A stretch of 64,000 nucleotides of DNA from Erigeron canadensis (taxonomy: Eukaryota; Streptophyta; Magnoliopsida; Asterales; Asteraceae): contig NC_057768.1 in NCBI RefSeq assembly GCF_010389155.1, positions 40,217,633 to 40,281,632 of the forward strand, written 5' to 3'. A program made the position numbers and the translations under genes. Shown here piece after piece: positions 47,244 through 59,690 of this stretch (position 1 is the first letter of the stretch; every line of letters starts with the position of its first letter). The notes under the pieces were generated by a model. It was not told the origin of the DNA. It made no database searches and saw only the letters and a program-made list of their open reading frames with translations.

Positions 47244-49699
47244 ATGATGAACGGTCCACGTCACTATCACAATCTCAGCAAAGAAGCCACGGGTACTACT
47301 ACTACCACTTCTTCAATTTGATTATCTCTAATACGACTCCGATTGTGTGTAATTTTGTTTTTATTGCAGTTATCGATGTTATCATTTTATATTTATATAT
47401 GTATATATTTATATTTATATCAATTGATGATAGAATCATCGCTGATTACAGATCTTCTGTACAAGTATTACTCGAATTTCTCTCGCATTTCTCACACCGG
47501 CGCCAATCGACGTTATGAAATTGCGTTGCCTCTCTCTGTAAGTATATGCATATATAATCTATGTGTATATATTTTTCAATCTAAATATGCGTATGAACAT
47601 AGGTTAGGTACCTGAGGTTTTTGATCCTCTTTGTCTATTTGATTGCGTATGGTAGCTCAGAGTTTGGTCGACTGTATTTCGCTCATACATACAAGTGTTT
47701 TCGCTGCTATATATATAGATATAGGTTTCATCTTTTTTACATTATTGTTCCAACTGTAATGTAATGTTTGGGGATAATTAGCAAAATGAATGTAGTGGAA
47801 ATAAGCCAACTGCCTGCTTCCTAATATTTGTATCTTTTATTATATTAGTTTGCTTTTAAGGTTCTCTTGATTTATAAATGGGATGCCGTCACGCCGAGCA
47901 GTTCAATTTTTGACTACTTGTATCAAATGTGTTCTCCAACGACTTAATCATTGAACTTTTTTTTTTTCAAACGACATAGCCTTGTGTTCATATTGCATTT
48001 GTTTTTTACTCATTAAGTGTTCTATAGGAAAAGTGTGTGTCTAGTATAGATATACTCTGTATAAATTAAATTAAATAGTGCTCTTGTTTGTTTGTTGTAC
48101 TGAATGGACAATTTGTAAAAGAAAAATATTGAAACTCAGCGATGTGATGGATAAAGCAGCATATCTATGACTTTTTGAGTTAAATCATTCTTTGTTGCAT
48201 ATTAAGTCTGAAATAAACCATTTTTACTTACTACATTAAGACATTTTTGCGTTAAGTCAAGTTAACTCAAAACAGACACCACCTAGTTTTTCTCTTGTAT
48301 ATTTGTAAGAATGATCGTATTAATCTTAATCTAGGTAGGGGTACACTATTTTAAATACTGTTTCCTGCTTCAAAAGACATTGCCAAGCACCCATTGTAAA
48401 CCGCTTGGTTATAAAACCCCTCGAATATTCTTATCATAGGTTGTATGTAGTTATAGGTTTTGATGAGGTTAAACTGTGATATGGAACCAAATTTTGGTGT
48501 GTTTTGTTTTATTATTGAGATGATTAAATGTGTACAAATCTTTTGCGAGTAATCATTTTTGTGAGCATGCATTTTAAGCACGAACGTTTTATTTCAAACC
48601 TTGTGTTGAAATATAAATAATTTAGACAGACTGCAAGCTGCTTTAATGCAATGAATGATACGTATTTATGGAGGTCACGGTTGAAAGTGATCAATTTTGT
48701 GAGCATCTATGTCTTAATTGCTACCAAGGAAAATTATTTTACTCTTTGTTATGGCAATCTGCCTTAAAAAGTAATAGTAAGTGAGTTATAGCATAATTGA
48801 GATTTCTTGGTGATGTTCATTACTACCAAATCATTTATGATATATGGAAGTTCTAATGTCATGAATATTTCAGGCCATTACCTTATTAAGAGGCCATTAC
48901 ATCAAAGGTAATATAGGAGCTATGAACGGTGAGTTATTTTCCGCAGATTTCCGATTCACAAAAACATGATGTCAAAGTGGATGCAAAATCAAAGGTAAGT
49001 AGTGTTACGTTTTTGAAAACGATTCATAGTCACATGAAACTAGTAATCTAGGAGCCCTCCAGTATAGGATCGCGGTATGAGATTATCTCTCTAAATTTCA
49101 GGAGGGGGGTAGGCTCATTCTGGATCACTTTGCTATGAAGTAACATACACTTTGGTACGATGTACCCTATAAGTAATAATATTAGTTTCTCAAATTTTTA
49201 TACATTCACAAGTCACAAACAAACTTCCACAATGTATAACTCTACAATCATTCCATGGTTAGATTAAACTGTTGCTGTTGAAAAGTAGATTGTCAAATTT
49301 CACTTGCAAACAATTAATTGTTTTAGTTGAATCACGTTTTCTTTGATTATACAAACGAATCATTGTTTTTTTTATAAACTTACCGAACCAAACAACTTTG
49401 GAACATGATTTTATGGTGCAAAATGGCAAAACTTAAGACATCTGAATGATTTAGAGAGTCGGTTTGGAACATTAATTTTCCCATACAAATCATGATCCCA
49501 AACGATGTAGAAAACATAGTTGCTCCAGTGATCCATGTGAATATGGTTTGAATGTTGCCTAAATGGTCTAGCTACTGCAACAAAGCGAGTGGCAAAGGCG
49601 TAGGAGATCATCTGAAGGGTTTTTAATCTCACATAGTCGGCGGGTGGGTTTAGGGGGACCCCCGAGCCTTAGAGGATCACATCTTTGGAGAAAAAAAAA

Positions 49700-50355
49700 T
49701 ATTACTATGGGCTTGACTATATGAGTTTTCTAAGCTAATCTAACCTTTATAGATTAGTCTCGTATGTCCTTGTAAGCTTTAACTGTATAATTGGTTGGAA
49801 ATCTTTATAAATGCGTATATGAATTAGTTGATCACACTCATAAGCTAAGCCATGTAAAATCTTATGTGTGCTTTTTTTGTGTTCGTTGTCATTGTTGGTG
49901 TATGTTCGAGTAATCGATATCTATAGGTACCACGACAATGGGCGCAAGTTTCTTAACGGGTATCAGAGTTTCGAAATTTTAGAGTGCAAGGAATGGTAGA
50001 TTATTGGAAAGTAATGATCAACAATTTGATGGCCATGAATTTATACTTTTAAAAGATATGGGGATTTCTTGTACGAGAAGAAACTTCATATGTCGTCAAG
50101 GTCCAAGCCAAATAACATAATTTAAGTTGAACATGATTTGTTGAATGAACACGCATTGGGTGTGGTAAGAGTAATGCGTATTACAGATTTACAGTATTGT
50201 TGGCAAGAAAACCAACAAACTACTCATAGTTTGATTAAGTTGTTGTCTAACATGTACGAAGCACCTAGTCCTTGCATTAACTATTACAATATTGTTCGCA
50301 AGAAGTGCATATGCAGCTATTCCTCGAAAGGTTATCGTTACACACAATGCTGATC
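49700..50355 (+). mobile_element. Ty1/copia 5' remnant (LTR junction and gag)
   Basis: gggtatcagagtttcgaa at about 49955 resembles a primer-binding site after an LTR-like stretch. Next, 50138-50353 encodes a gag-like fragment (EHALGVVRVMRITDLQYCWQ, KLLSNMYEAPSP) similar to the UBN2-type copia gag. Several frame breaks. LTR limits not found. Probably the front of the copia remains at 52740-53200 or 58210-59680. Confidence 0.5.
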
Positions 50356-50795
50356 TATTCTAATTCCTTTCCAAGTGTTTCTGTCACAAGCCATGTCCTC
50401 GGTCAGATTAAGCCTCTTTAGGTTAAACAATAGTTTATCCTGTAACCTAGGTTTTGGTCTACCCCTTCTCCTCAAGTCGTCGACTATAAGAACTTCCACA
50501 CTCCTAATTAGTCGTCAATGAATTCATTCTAATTCAATATGAGACATAGTCTCTCTTGATATTAAATTCGATGATCAAGTTCAAAAGCTATGTCAAAATA
50601 TGGTTTTGCAATGTTACAACAATTACTAGCTCAATATGAACTAATAAGCTTATGTCTGAAGAGACCGGGCATATGATTCTTTGGAAGGACATACATACGA
50701 GGCACTTTTTTAGGTCATTAAGCTCTTTGTTGATTAGAAGAGGATGATATGAAGTCACATGAATCTCTATTAGGGTTCCCATCTCATTCTTTATA

Positions 50796-51691
50796 GAGAA
50801 AATTACGTCAGTCTCCAAATTTCGTGTGATTGTACCAAAATAGCCAAGTTTTTTTGGATCATCACAAAATAGCCAACAAATGAAAACCACAACAAAAAAC
50901 TCAAAATCGCAACAAAAATGCCAAATCGGAACAACAAATGGAAATCGCAACAAAATATGGAAATCGCAACAAAAAATGCCAGATTTTTTTTTTTTATTTT
51001 TTATTTTTTTTGCTTTTTAGAAATAAATGATTTTGTTGGTAGAAATGGCAACAAAAAATCGCAACAAGTTTTAAATCGCAATTACTAGTTTATTACAAAG
51101 TCCATGGAAACAAACATTCAGAATTTCGATAACAATGTTTGCTTACTAGTTTATCACACAACATTTGCATCTAAAAATCCCCTAAATTTACAGTCCTGAA
51201 AGGAGATTATTGTGGTTTTGATTTTGAAATTAGAAGAGAAATTGGGGGGAGAAATTTGGAATATATCTGCTAATTATGTTATTAGAATATATACAATGAA
51301 GATGTTATATTGGTTACTTTTTGTACTTGCATGTTCGGAAAATCTTGCAAGAAATCTTCTCTTTTTATGGATAAAATCGCAAGAAATCTTATCCTTTTAT
51401 GGATAAAATCGCAAGAAATCTTATCTTTTTAAAAACAAAATTGAAAAAACAAATCTGGCATTTTTTGTTGTGATTTCCATTTTTTGTTGCGATTTCCATT
51501 TCTTATTACGATTTCCATTTGTTGTTGGGAATTTGGAATTTTTTGTTGCGAATTTGGGTTTTTTTGTTGCGATTTTGGGTATTTTAAAGCGATCTTCATT
51601 TTTTGTTGCAATTTTGTTGGCTATTTTGTGATAATTCGAAAAAGTTGGCTATTTTGATACATCGCAACTTGGCTACTGACGTAATTTTCTC
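50796..51691. mobile_element. MULE-type (Mutator-like) non-autonomous element with repeat-built arms
   Basis: 896 bp. Ends gagaaaattacgtcagt and its complement actgacgtaattttctc, flanked by a perfect 9-bp duplication TTCTTTATA (50787-50795 and 51692-51700), the length typical of Mutator elements. Each arm of 200 bp or more is made of short repeats of aaatcgcaacaaaaaatgg type (left) or the complement (right), so the element can form a long foldback. The centre (51010-51430) is AT-rich. No transposase. Confidence 0.85.
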
Positions 51692-51898
51692 TTCTTTATA
51701 TACTCCATCATGTTCACCGTTTGTCCCACAAGTTCTATTAATAGCCCAGCAACCCTTTTCTTATATCATCTCCCTCTCAATTACACTTGAAGTCCCTATG
51801 TTAGAAGTTTCCAATGTATTTCTAATTTTCTATCGCATATAATATAAAAAATTATTATGTTCATATATAAAAATCTCAATTCAGGTACCCCTAGTCAT

Positions 51899-51930
51899 GT
51901 GTGTGTGTGTGTGTAGGGGGGGGGGGGGGG
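51899..51930. repeat. (TG)n microsatellite followed by a 15-base G run
   Basis: gtgtgtgtgtgtgta is followed by fifteen G (51916-51930). The length of such a run is prone to sequencing error. Confidence 0.9.
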
Positions 51931-52122
51931 CGAAGTCGAGTCATGAGTTCTTCAACCATGCTAGGAAAGCATAAAGGTAAAATATTTCACACTTTTGAGT
52001 ATTCGAATGGGCATTTTCTGTGATAGTTGGAGATATGCTTACTTGGATAAGCATACTGGAAAAGGTAGGAAATGCGTACTCATTTGTGTTAGGATGAAAT
52101 ATGAGGATGAACAAAGCATTTC

Positions 52123-52363
52123 CTCCCTCCGTCCCATTATAAGTGTCCTTGTTTAGTTATCACAAAGTTTAAGGTAAGTATGATGATTGCCTTTTGAGTT
52201 AACTAAATGACTATTCTACCCTTAAAAATAATTGCATGTAATTGCCTTGAATTCGCAACTTTTGTTGTGTGTAATGAGTAGGTTATGAGTGGATATTTTG
52301 AAAGTGGACATAGAAGGTGAACAAACAAATTGAAAATGTGGACACAAAAAATGAGACGGATTA
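52123..52363. mobile_element. Stowaway-like MITE
   Basis: Begins CTCCCTCCGTCCCATTATAA, the classic Stowaway end, and closes aaaatgagacggattag, a degenerate complement. About 240 bp, without an ORF. Confidence 0.75.
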
Positions 52364-52739
52364 GCTATATCATTGATGAAAATCCATGCTGAAAAGAAAA
52401 GTCAGCAGCAGTTTCAAAGCTACAAAAATACAATATGTTAAAGACCATATTGTATTTGTAGGCATTATAGGGAGTTCGGGAACAACTAAGCATAGTTGTT
52501 TGACTCGTACGAGTCAAGTCAAAAGGCACCAAAAAATGTACCCACTCGTTAAGTGACTCGGAAGTACTTTTGCCCTGTGCATGAGTCGCGAGTTGGGTTT
52601 AGAAATCAGGAGGGATTCGTAAGCTGTAGATCTCAAGTAATGGTGGGAGTTTGGGTAGCAGTTTGATCAGAGAGTTGGTCTTAGGCACTCTGTAACCACA
52701 AACGAGGGGCACTATTAAAGGATACGAAAAATCATAAAG

Positions 52740-53203
52740 ATACCCTAAGCACATGCTATTTGATTTTGTTGGAGGTTGTGAGCATAAGTCTCATTTAGAA
52801 GTTGAAACAGCAAAATATTTTGTACAATTAGTGAATGCAATGAAAGACAAGGTCCTGGGACTTTCTTTATGTTACCATTGGGAAAGAAATCCTTGCATAA
52901 CATGTGGGTGTTCATGGCTAAAGATGAACATGATAGTGGCACGAGGTACAACGCACACTTAGTTTTCAAAGGTTATGAAGCTAGGGATACAATTACAATG
53001 AGATTTTGTTCTAATTTTGAAGACTACTATCTAATTGGTCTCGGGGTATTGTTGTTGGCTGCAGAGGACTCATCTATAACAAGAAGATGTGAATAAAACA
53101 TTTTTACATGGTGACACCAAAGAGTATTGAATCTAGACCTTTACAAAGGTATTCTAACAAAAAACTATTTGATGGCCTGGAAATCATGAAGGTTATCTAG
53201 AAG
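52740..53203 (+). mobile_element. Ty1/copia reverse transcriptase remnant, left part
   Basis: 52866 onward encodes LPLGKKSLHNMWVFMAKDEH and HLVFKGYEARDTI, typical of the start of the copia reverse transcriptase (LPxGKKxLxxKWVxK). It is followed by a degraded LLAAEDS and TFLHGD-like stretch. Stops and shifts are frequent. Cut at 53208 by the Reina-like element. Confidence 0.65.
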
Positions 53204-53208
53204 ATGTA

Positions 53209-53446
53209 TGATACACTCATTTTAGGAATTAATAAGAAAAATAAATAGATTTAGTTAATAAATAGTAAGCTTAGCTAGTATTGTCCAAATTAGAAGTCGA
53301 GGGGTCACTTGTGTAATATTTCATAATTCTGTTGAAGTCGTTGTAACCGTTTCGAGTCGTTGAAGTTCCTTAAATACTTCAAACAATATTGAATACAATT
53401 CATTCAGTTGGATAATTCGTTCTTGATCTCCTAAAATTCTGCATCA
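53209..53446 (+). repeat. 5' LTR of the Reina-like element
   Basis: 238 bp. Differs from the 3' LTR at about three positions (aagaaa/aaaaaa, aagctt/aagttt, one A in cttcaaacaa). Confidence 0.95.
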
Positions 53447-53594
53447 TTTGGTATCAGAGCCAAAACCGTTTCTGGTGGAAGTTCGGATTCCGACCAAAAC
53501 TCCGGTAGAAGTCATCTTCTCCGGCGACTCTTCTCATAAAAACCGGCAAAATTCTCTTCTCTTAATAAAATTTCGTCTTCTTCTATCAATTAAA

Positions 53595-56500
53595 ATGGTT
53601 CAAACACGAGAAACCTCCGAAATTGAAAGGTTAACAAAGGAATTAAATCTTTCTCAAGATCAAATCATCGCAATGAAGGCGGCGATTGAGAATTTACAGA
53701 AATCTATGGCGGCGATGCAGAATTCCGGCCAATTAATCACCATAGCCGATGGAAATCACATCAGTAATAACCGTTTCACAAAAATTGATTTTCCTAAATT
53801 TGAGGGTGATGAAGTTGAAGATTGGATTTATAAGTGTGAGCATTTCTTCAATATTGATGCTACACCTTAAACTTCAAAAATCCGTTATGCTGCTATACAT
53901 ATGACTGGTAGGGCATTATCTTGGCACCAAGGTTATATGAAATCCAGTGAGAAGGCTATGGAAGAGATAAAGTGGGATGAGTACTCAAGATCAGCAATGG
54001 CTAGATTCAGTACAACTCACATGGAAGACGCAATGGGAGCTTTAAAGGCTTTAGTTCAAGATGGAGAGTTGGATGCGTATTGTGATCAGTTTGACAGGCT
54101 TCTAAATAAGGTAACACTTTGTGAAGAGTATGCTGTTAGTATCTTTGTGGAGGGACTTAAACCTGAAATTAAATGTTACTTGAAAATGTTTAAGCCTAAA
54201 ACACTAAGAGATGCATATTCTTTGGCTAAAATACAAGATCAAGCCAATAAGATGTTAGGGAAATCACATACAGGGAACTATGCTTCTAGTAGTAGGAATA
54301 TTACTTCCACTCCTAAGTTTTCTAGTGTTGGTAATTTCAGGAAACCTCCTCTATTAGCCACACCAGTTAACTCAGTTCCACCTACTGCTATTGTACCAAA
54401 GAAGGTGAATAATAAATTTTTTGAGGATAAAAGAGCAAAAGGGGAATGTTTTTGGTGTAATGAGAAACTTGTTCAAGGCCATAATAAGGTGTGTAAGGGC
54501 AAAAGACAGTTATTTCTGGTAGAAGTTGAGGAGGAAAATGAAGAAGAAATAGAAGATATTAGTCTATCAAGTGTTGTTGTGCAGGAGGAACCACAAATAT
54601 CTTTGAATGCCATAATGGGCATACCATCATATTCTACAATGCAAATTGTAGGCACAATTGGAACCAGGAATCTGCACATTTTGGTGGATGGGGGATCCAC
54701 TCATAACTTCATGAGTGACAGAGTGGCAGATAAATTGAAGTGTATTTTATTAGAAATCGCCAATATAAGTGTCACTGTAGCCAATGGAAATAAAATGGAT
54801 TGTGTGAAGTTGTGTAAGGATTTTAAGTGGGGTATGCAAGGGAATTGGTACACTGCTGACATGTTGGTCATTGAACTTAACAACTATGACATTGTTTTGG
54901 GAGTGCAGTGGTTAGAAACACTTAATGACATTATATGGAATTTTAAGCACCTTACTATGAAATTTAGTGTTGGTGGTCAAGATTTTCAGTTGAAAGGGGT
55001 GGCTCAACATTGAGTTCACCTATGTTCTATGGAGAAAATGTCATCTTTGTTGCAATACCCTCAGAATGTGGTTCAAGCTCAATTGTGTACATTGAGTAAC
55101 ACAACCAGTGACAACCAAACCCACAAACCTACACTCACTGAATTCACAAATGATGATGAACTGCAAACCTTATTGGAAAGATATGCAGATGTCTTTGCTA
55201 TTCCTACAGGGTTACCACCATCAAGAGACTGTGATCACAAAATAATATTGAAGGATGACAAGTTAAACCTCAACTTAAAGCCTTATAGGTATCCAAGAGC
55301 TCAAAAAGATGGATAGAAAAAATGACTCAAGAATTGCTTGATTCAGGAGTAATTAGGCATAGTACCAGTTGTTTTGCTGCTCCAGTGGTACTAGTCAAGA
55401 AAAAAGATGGTTCCTGGAGAATGTGCATTGACTACAGGAAGCTAAATGAGAATACTGTGAAGGATGTTTATCCAATACCCTTGATAGAGGAATTATTAGA
55501 TGAACTAAATGGGGCAAATTATTTTTCCAAATTGGATCTGAGGTCTGGATATCATCAAATCAGAATGTTTGAAGAGGATGTGCACAAAACAACATTCAAA
55601 ACACATCAGGGTCACTTTGAATTTTTGGTGTTACCATTTGGGCTAACCAATGCCCCTGCAACCTTCCAAGCTTTGATGAATCTGACATTTCAGGAGGTAA
55701 TGAGGAAATGCACTTTAGTATTTTTTTGATGATATATTGGTGTACAGTCATGATCTGCAGCAGCATCTCAAAGACTTAGAAAGAGTGTTGGAATTAATGA
55801 GGCAAAGTTCTCTTAAGGCAAAGAAGTCAAAATGTTCATTTGCAGGGTCAAAAGTGGAGTATTTAGGCCATGTAATTTCTGCAGATGGAGTTTCTACCGA
55901 CCCAGCAAAGTTAGTTGCTATAAAAGATTGGCCAAGTCCCACCACTGTTAAGCAATTAAGAGGTTTTTTAGGGCTTACAGGCTATTACAGAAGGTTCATC
56001 AGAAATTATGGTATTAAAGCAAAACCATTGACAGAATTATTGAAGAAAGATGGGTTCCAATGGTCTGCCACAACTCAAAAAGCTTTTGAAGAGATGAAAG
56101 AAGCTTTAACTCATCGTCCTGTGCTCAGTTTACCAGATTTTTCAAAGGCTTTTGTAGTGGAAACAGATGCATCATCAAAAGGGTTAGGAGCAGTGTTGAT
56201 GCAAGAAGGTCATCCAATTGCTTTTATTAGCAAGGCATTATCTGCAAGACAACAAGCCCTTTCAGTATATGAAAAAGAATTACTTGCAATTATTTTGGCA
56301 GTCAAGCAATGGCATCACTACTTATCTGCAGGCCATTTCATCATCAAAACTAATCATCAAAGTCTCAAGTACTTGCTAGAACAGAAGATTATCACTCCAT
56401 TGCAACAAAAGTGGCTTTCCAAATTGTTGGGATATGATTACGAGATATCATATAAGAAAGGATCAGAGAATGTAGCTGCTGATGCACTTTCAAGAATTCA

Positions 56501-57937
56501 AAGTACTACATTGTTGACAATGAGAATAAGTTCAGTGGATGGCTTGTTATGGGAAAAATTGCAGAATTCATGGAAGAATGATCTAGAATCACAGGTTATT
56601 ATTCAGAAAATTGAACAAGGACTAACTGTCAAGAATAAATCATGGGATGGATTAATTTTGAGGAGAAAAAATAGAATTTTCATACCAAGAGATTTGAGTT
56701 TGAGGAAAGAAATTATTCAGTTAAACCATTCAAGTGCAGTTGGAGGTCATTCAGGTGTAGTACCCACATTGAAGAGGATTAAAGATTTATTTTATTGGAA
56801 GGGGTGTAATAAGGATGTGCAAAGTTTTGTTAAGGAATGTTCAGAGTGTCAGAGAGCAAAATATGAATACACTTCTTCTTCAGGGTTAATGCAGCCTCTA
56901 CCCGTTCCAAGATCAATATTCACTGATATCTCCTTGGATTTCATATCTGGATTTCCCAAGATTAATGGTAAAGATACAATTTTGGTGGTCATTGACAGAC
57001 TAACCAAGTATGGCCATTTCATACCTCTGCAACATCCTTACACTGCTGCAACAGTGGCCAGAGTTTTTATGGACAATATCTTCAAGTTACATGGAAATCC
57101 CATTAATATTGTCTCAGACAGAGATCCAATATTCATGAGTAAATTCTGGCAAGAGTTTATGAGGCTGCAAGGAATCACATTATCAATGTCTTCTGCATAT
57201 CATCCTCAGTCTGATGGCCAAACAGAGGTCTTGAACAGGTGTTTAGAAGCATATTTGAGAAGCATGTGTATGGAAGATCCCCTCAAATGGCTGCAGTGGC
57301 TACCATTGGCACAATGGTGGTATAATTCTACATGGCACTCTTCAATAAAAATGTCACCACATGAAGCTTTGTTTGGCATTAAACCACCACTTCATATACC
57401 TTACATTCCTGGAGACACTGCAATTGCTGCAGTTGAGGAGCTGCACAAAGACAGGGAACAAATGATTCAACATCTCAAAATGAATCTGCAGGCTAACAGG
57501 AATCGCATGAAGCAAATGGCAGATAAGCATAGATGTGACAGAAAATTCAGTGTGGGAGATAAGGTGTTGGTAAAATTACACCCTTTTGCTCAAAACTCTT
57601 TGAAAAAGCATCATAACAGGAAACTTTCACCCAAACATTTTGGGCCATTTGAAGTTTTGCAGAGGATTGGCAAAGTTGCTTACAAGCTTGCACTTTCTCC
57701 TGAAGCATAGATGCATCATACATTTAAGCTCATGGAACCAATCTACCAGTGATTCCTCTCCCTCAGGCAAAGAAGTGGACTCTCAAACCAAGAGCAATCA
57801 TTGACAGGAAGATGGAAGAAAGGGGTACTAAAGCAGTTGTGAAGTTTTTGATTCATTGGGAAGGACTACCAATCAGTGATGCTTCATGGGAATTTGCAGA
57901 AGAAATGATGGCTCGTTTCCCAGACTTTCCTTGTTGA
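53595..57937 (+). pseudogene. gag-pol of the Reina-like chromovirus, broken
   Basis: Starts at ATG 53595 (MVQTRETSEIERL). Gag holds GRALSWHQGY and a reduced zinc knuckle (CFWCNEKLVQGHNKVC). Protease motif VDGGSTHNF. Reverse transcriptase runs from [17 protein letters not shown] to FFDDIL. RNase H has TDASSKGLGAVL, but TNHQSLKYL has Asn in place of the expected Asp. The integrase has VSDRDPIF, followed by a chromodomain (RKMEERGTKAVVKFLIHWEG). Breaks: TAA 53868-53870, TGA 55011-55013, a shift near 55310 with TAG 55314-55316, one extra T in a seven-T run at 55721-55727 just before the FFDD active site, TAG 57708-57710, and a shift before 57749. Otherwise open over long stretches, so decay is recent. 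Confidence 0.92.
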
Positions 57938-57967
57938 GGGCAAAAAGAATTTTAAGGGAGGGGTAAA

Positions 57968-58204
57968 TGATACACTCATTTTAGGAATTAATAAAAAAAA
58001 TAAATAGATTTAGTTAATAAATAGTAAGTTTAGCTAGTATTGTCCAAATTAGAAGTCGAGGGGTCACTTGTGTAATATTTCATAATTCTGTTGAAGTCGT
58101 TGTAACCGTTTCGAGTCGTTGAAGTTCCTTAAATACTTCAACAATATTGAATACAATTCATTCAGTTGGATAATTCGTTCTTGATCTCCTAAAATTCTGC
58201 ATCA
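57968..58204 (+). repeat. 3' LTR of the Reina-like element
   Basis: 237 bp, ends CTGCATCA and is followed by the ATGTA target duplication. Confidence 0.95.
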
Positions 58205-58209
58205 ATGTA

Positions 58210-59690
58210 ATACTGAAAAATACTGTACAGTGAGAGCATGCAATGAAAGAAAAGATGAACTCATCTGAAGAAAGTGGAATGTGGTGTCTCATCATGTTAC
58301 CATCAGGAAAGAAGCCGTTGCATAACATCCGAGTGTTCGTGGTCAAAAATGAATATGATGGTAGCAAGAGGTACAATGCAGTGATGCACAATTGGCAGTC
58401 AACATTTTTCAATTTAAAAGTATAGCCAATTACAGTGAGATCTTTTTCGAATTGTGAAGATGGCTACTATCAAGTTTGTTAGTATAAATGTAAAGGAATC
58501 AAATCTAGAATAGCTAGATCTTAATAAGACATCTATACATTGTGACACTAAGAAAGACATCTACATGGCACAAGTGGGTTTTTAAATTGCTGGGAGATGA
58601 AACTCAGTTTACAAGTTAGATGCGAGTCTTTATGGGTTAAAGGAAGCACCTAGACAAGTGAATTAAAGGCTTCATAACATTATAAAGAGAAGTAGGCACA
58701 AAAGATGTGTCATGGATCATGCAATGTGACAGCTATGAGTATTCTTTGGCTGGTTTTTTCGATTGTCTGATGGCTTCCTGTTGTGACTAGTGGCAGTGGT
58801 ATAGGAGAGGGGGAGAGAGGGGGAGGTGGTAAAGTTTACTGGTTTGAATCTTAAAATTAGAGTAGGGGATTAATGCTTCATATAGTATAGATGTAGGTTG
58901 TTGTATGTTGATAACATGCTTATCAGAGATGAAACACGAGTGACGAGACATATCAACATAGTGAGTGGTAGAGCTACAGTTATCCACACAATTCTGAAAG
59001 AAAGAATTGGACTGTAAAGACAAAGCAGAAGGTACTTGAAAGTTTAACTAGGAGAAAATATGTTTAGAAGGTGACGGAGAAGTTTAGTACTTTAGTCTTT
59101 AGGAGAAGTGTTTTTTTAGAAAACCACTTTTAACCTTACGAAAAAGCAATCACTGCAAAGAGCAAGGACGAGGAGACATCTAAAGCTCCATATGCATCCA
59201 TAGTTTGGTACTTCAATAGTTCAATGTACTCAGTACTCTTATGATATTGCTTATGTAATCAGAGTTTTAAGCACATTCTAGTAGATTCAAAAAGAGAGCA
59301 TTGGAAAACAGTCAAGTGGTTGGTACACTACTCTAAATGCACTTCAAAAGCAGCATAATGTATTAATGTTTTGAGAAAGAGTGTTATTTTGAGAGTAGCA
59401 TTATGTTTTAGAAGGGAGTATTACTCCGACATGGTTGAACTGTTTTGAGGTAGACTAGGAACATGTGGATGCTGTTCTCTACTTTTGACAATTAAAGGGT
59501 AAATCACCAGGATAGAATCATGTGTTTCGAAAACTTCACAAGTAATAGGTAATGGTGTGTTATCATTAGTGAAGATCCTTGAGAGGAAGAATTTTGTAGA
59601 TATGCTTACCAAGGCAGTGACACAGAAGATTTGGAACTTTGTGTTATTGTGTAGCTTCACTGGCTTTCTAATGGCTGATCACATGACGCC
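58210..59690 (+). mobile_element. Ty1/copia reverse transcriptase/RNase H remnant, right part
   Basis: Contains LPSGKKPLHNIRVFVVKNEY (58300 onward), then YKLDASLYGLKEAPRQ, LYVDN-like text near 58900 (copia YVDD), KREHWKTVKWLVHYSK and near 59590 KNFVDMLTKAVTQK. These come in the normal copia order, but with many stops. The first motif repeats one already seen left of the Reina-like insertion, so two overlapping copies exist. Confidence 0.7.

Larger units (their letters stand above)
53209..58204 (+). mobile_element. Ty3/gypsy chromovirus, Reina-like, complete
   Basis: 4996 bp with LTRs 53209-53446 and 57968-58204, and target duplication ATGTA (53204-53208 and 58205-58209). LTRs start TGATACACTC and end CTGCATCA. 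A primer-binding site TGGTATCAGAGCC (53449 onward) fits initiator-Met tRNA, and a purine tract aagggaggggtaaa stands before the 3' LTR. Short LTRs, 5-kb size and a terminal chromodomain fit the Reina clade. Inserted in the grown intron 3 of the second VDAC copy and inside copia remains. Confidence 0.93.

Noticed and set aside
51916..51930. Quadruplex-forming G run
   Set aside because: A single uninterrupted G run beside a TG repeat is more likely slippage or sequencing length error than a regulated structure.
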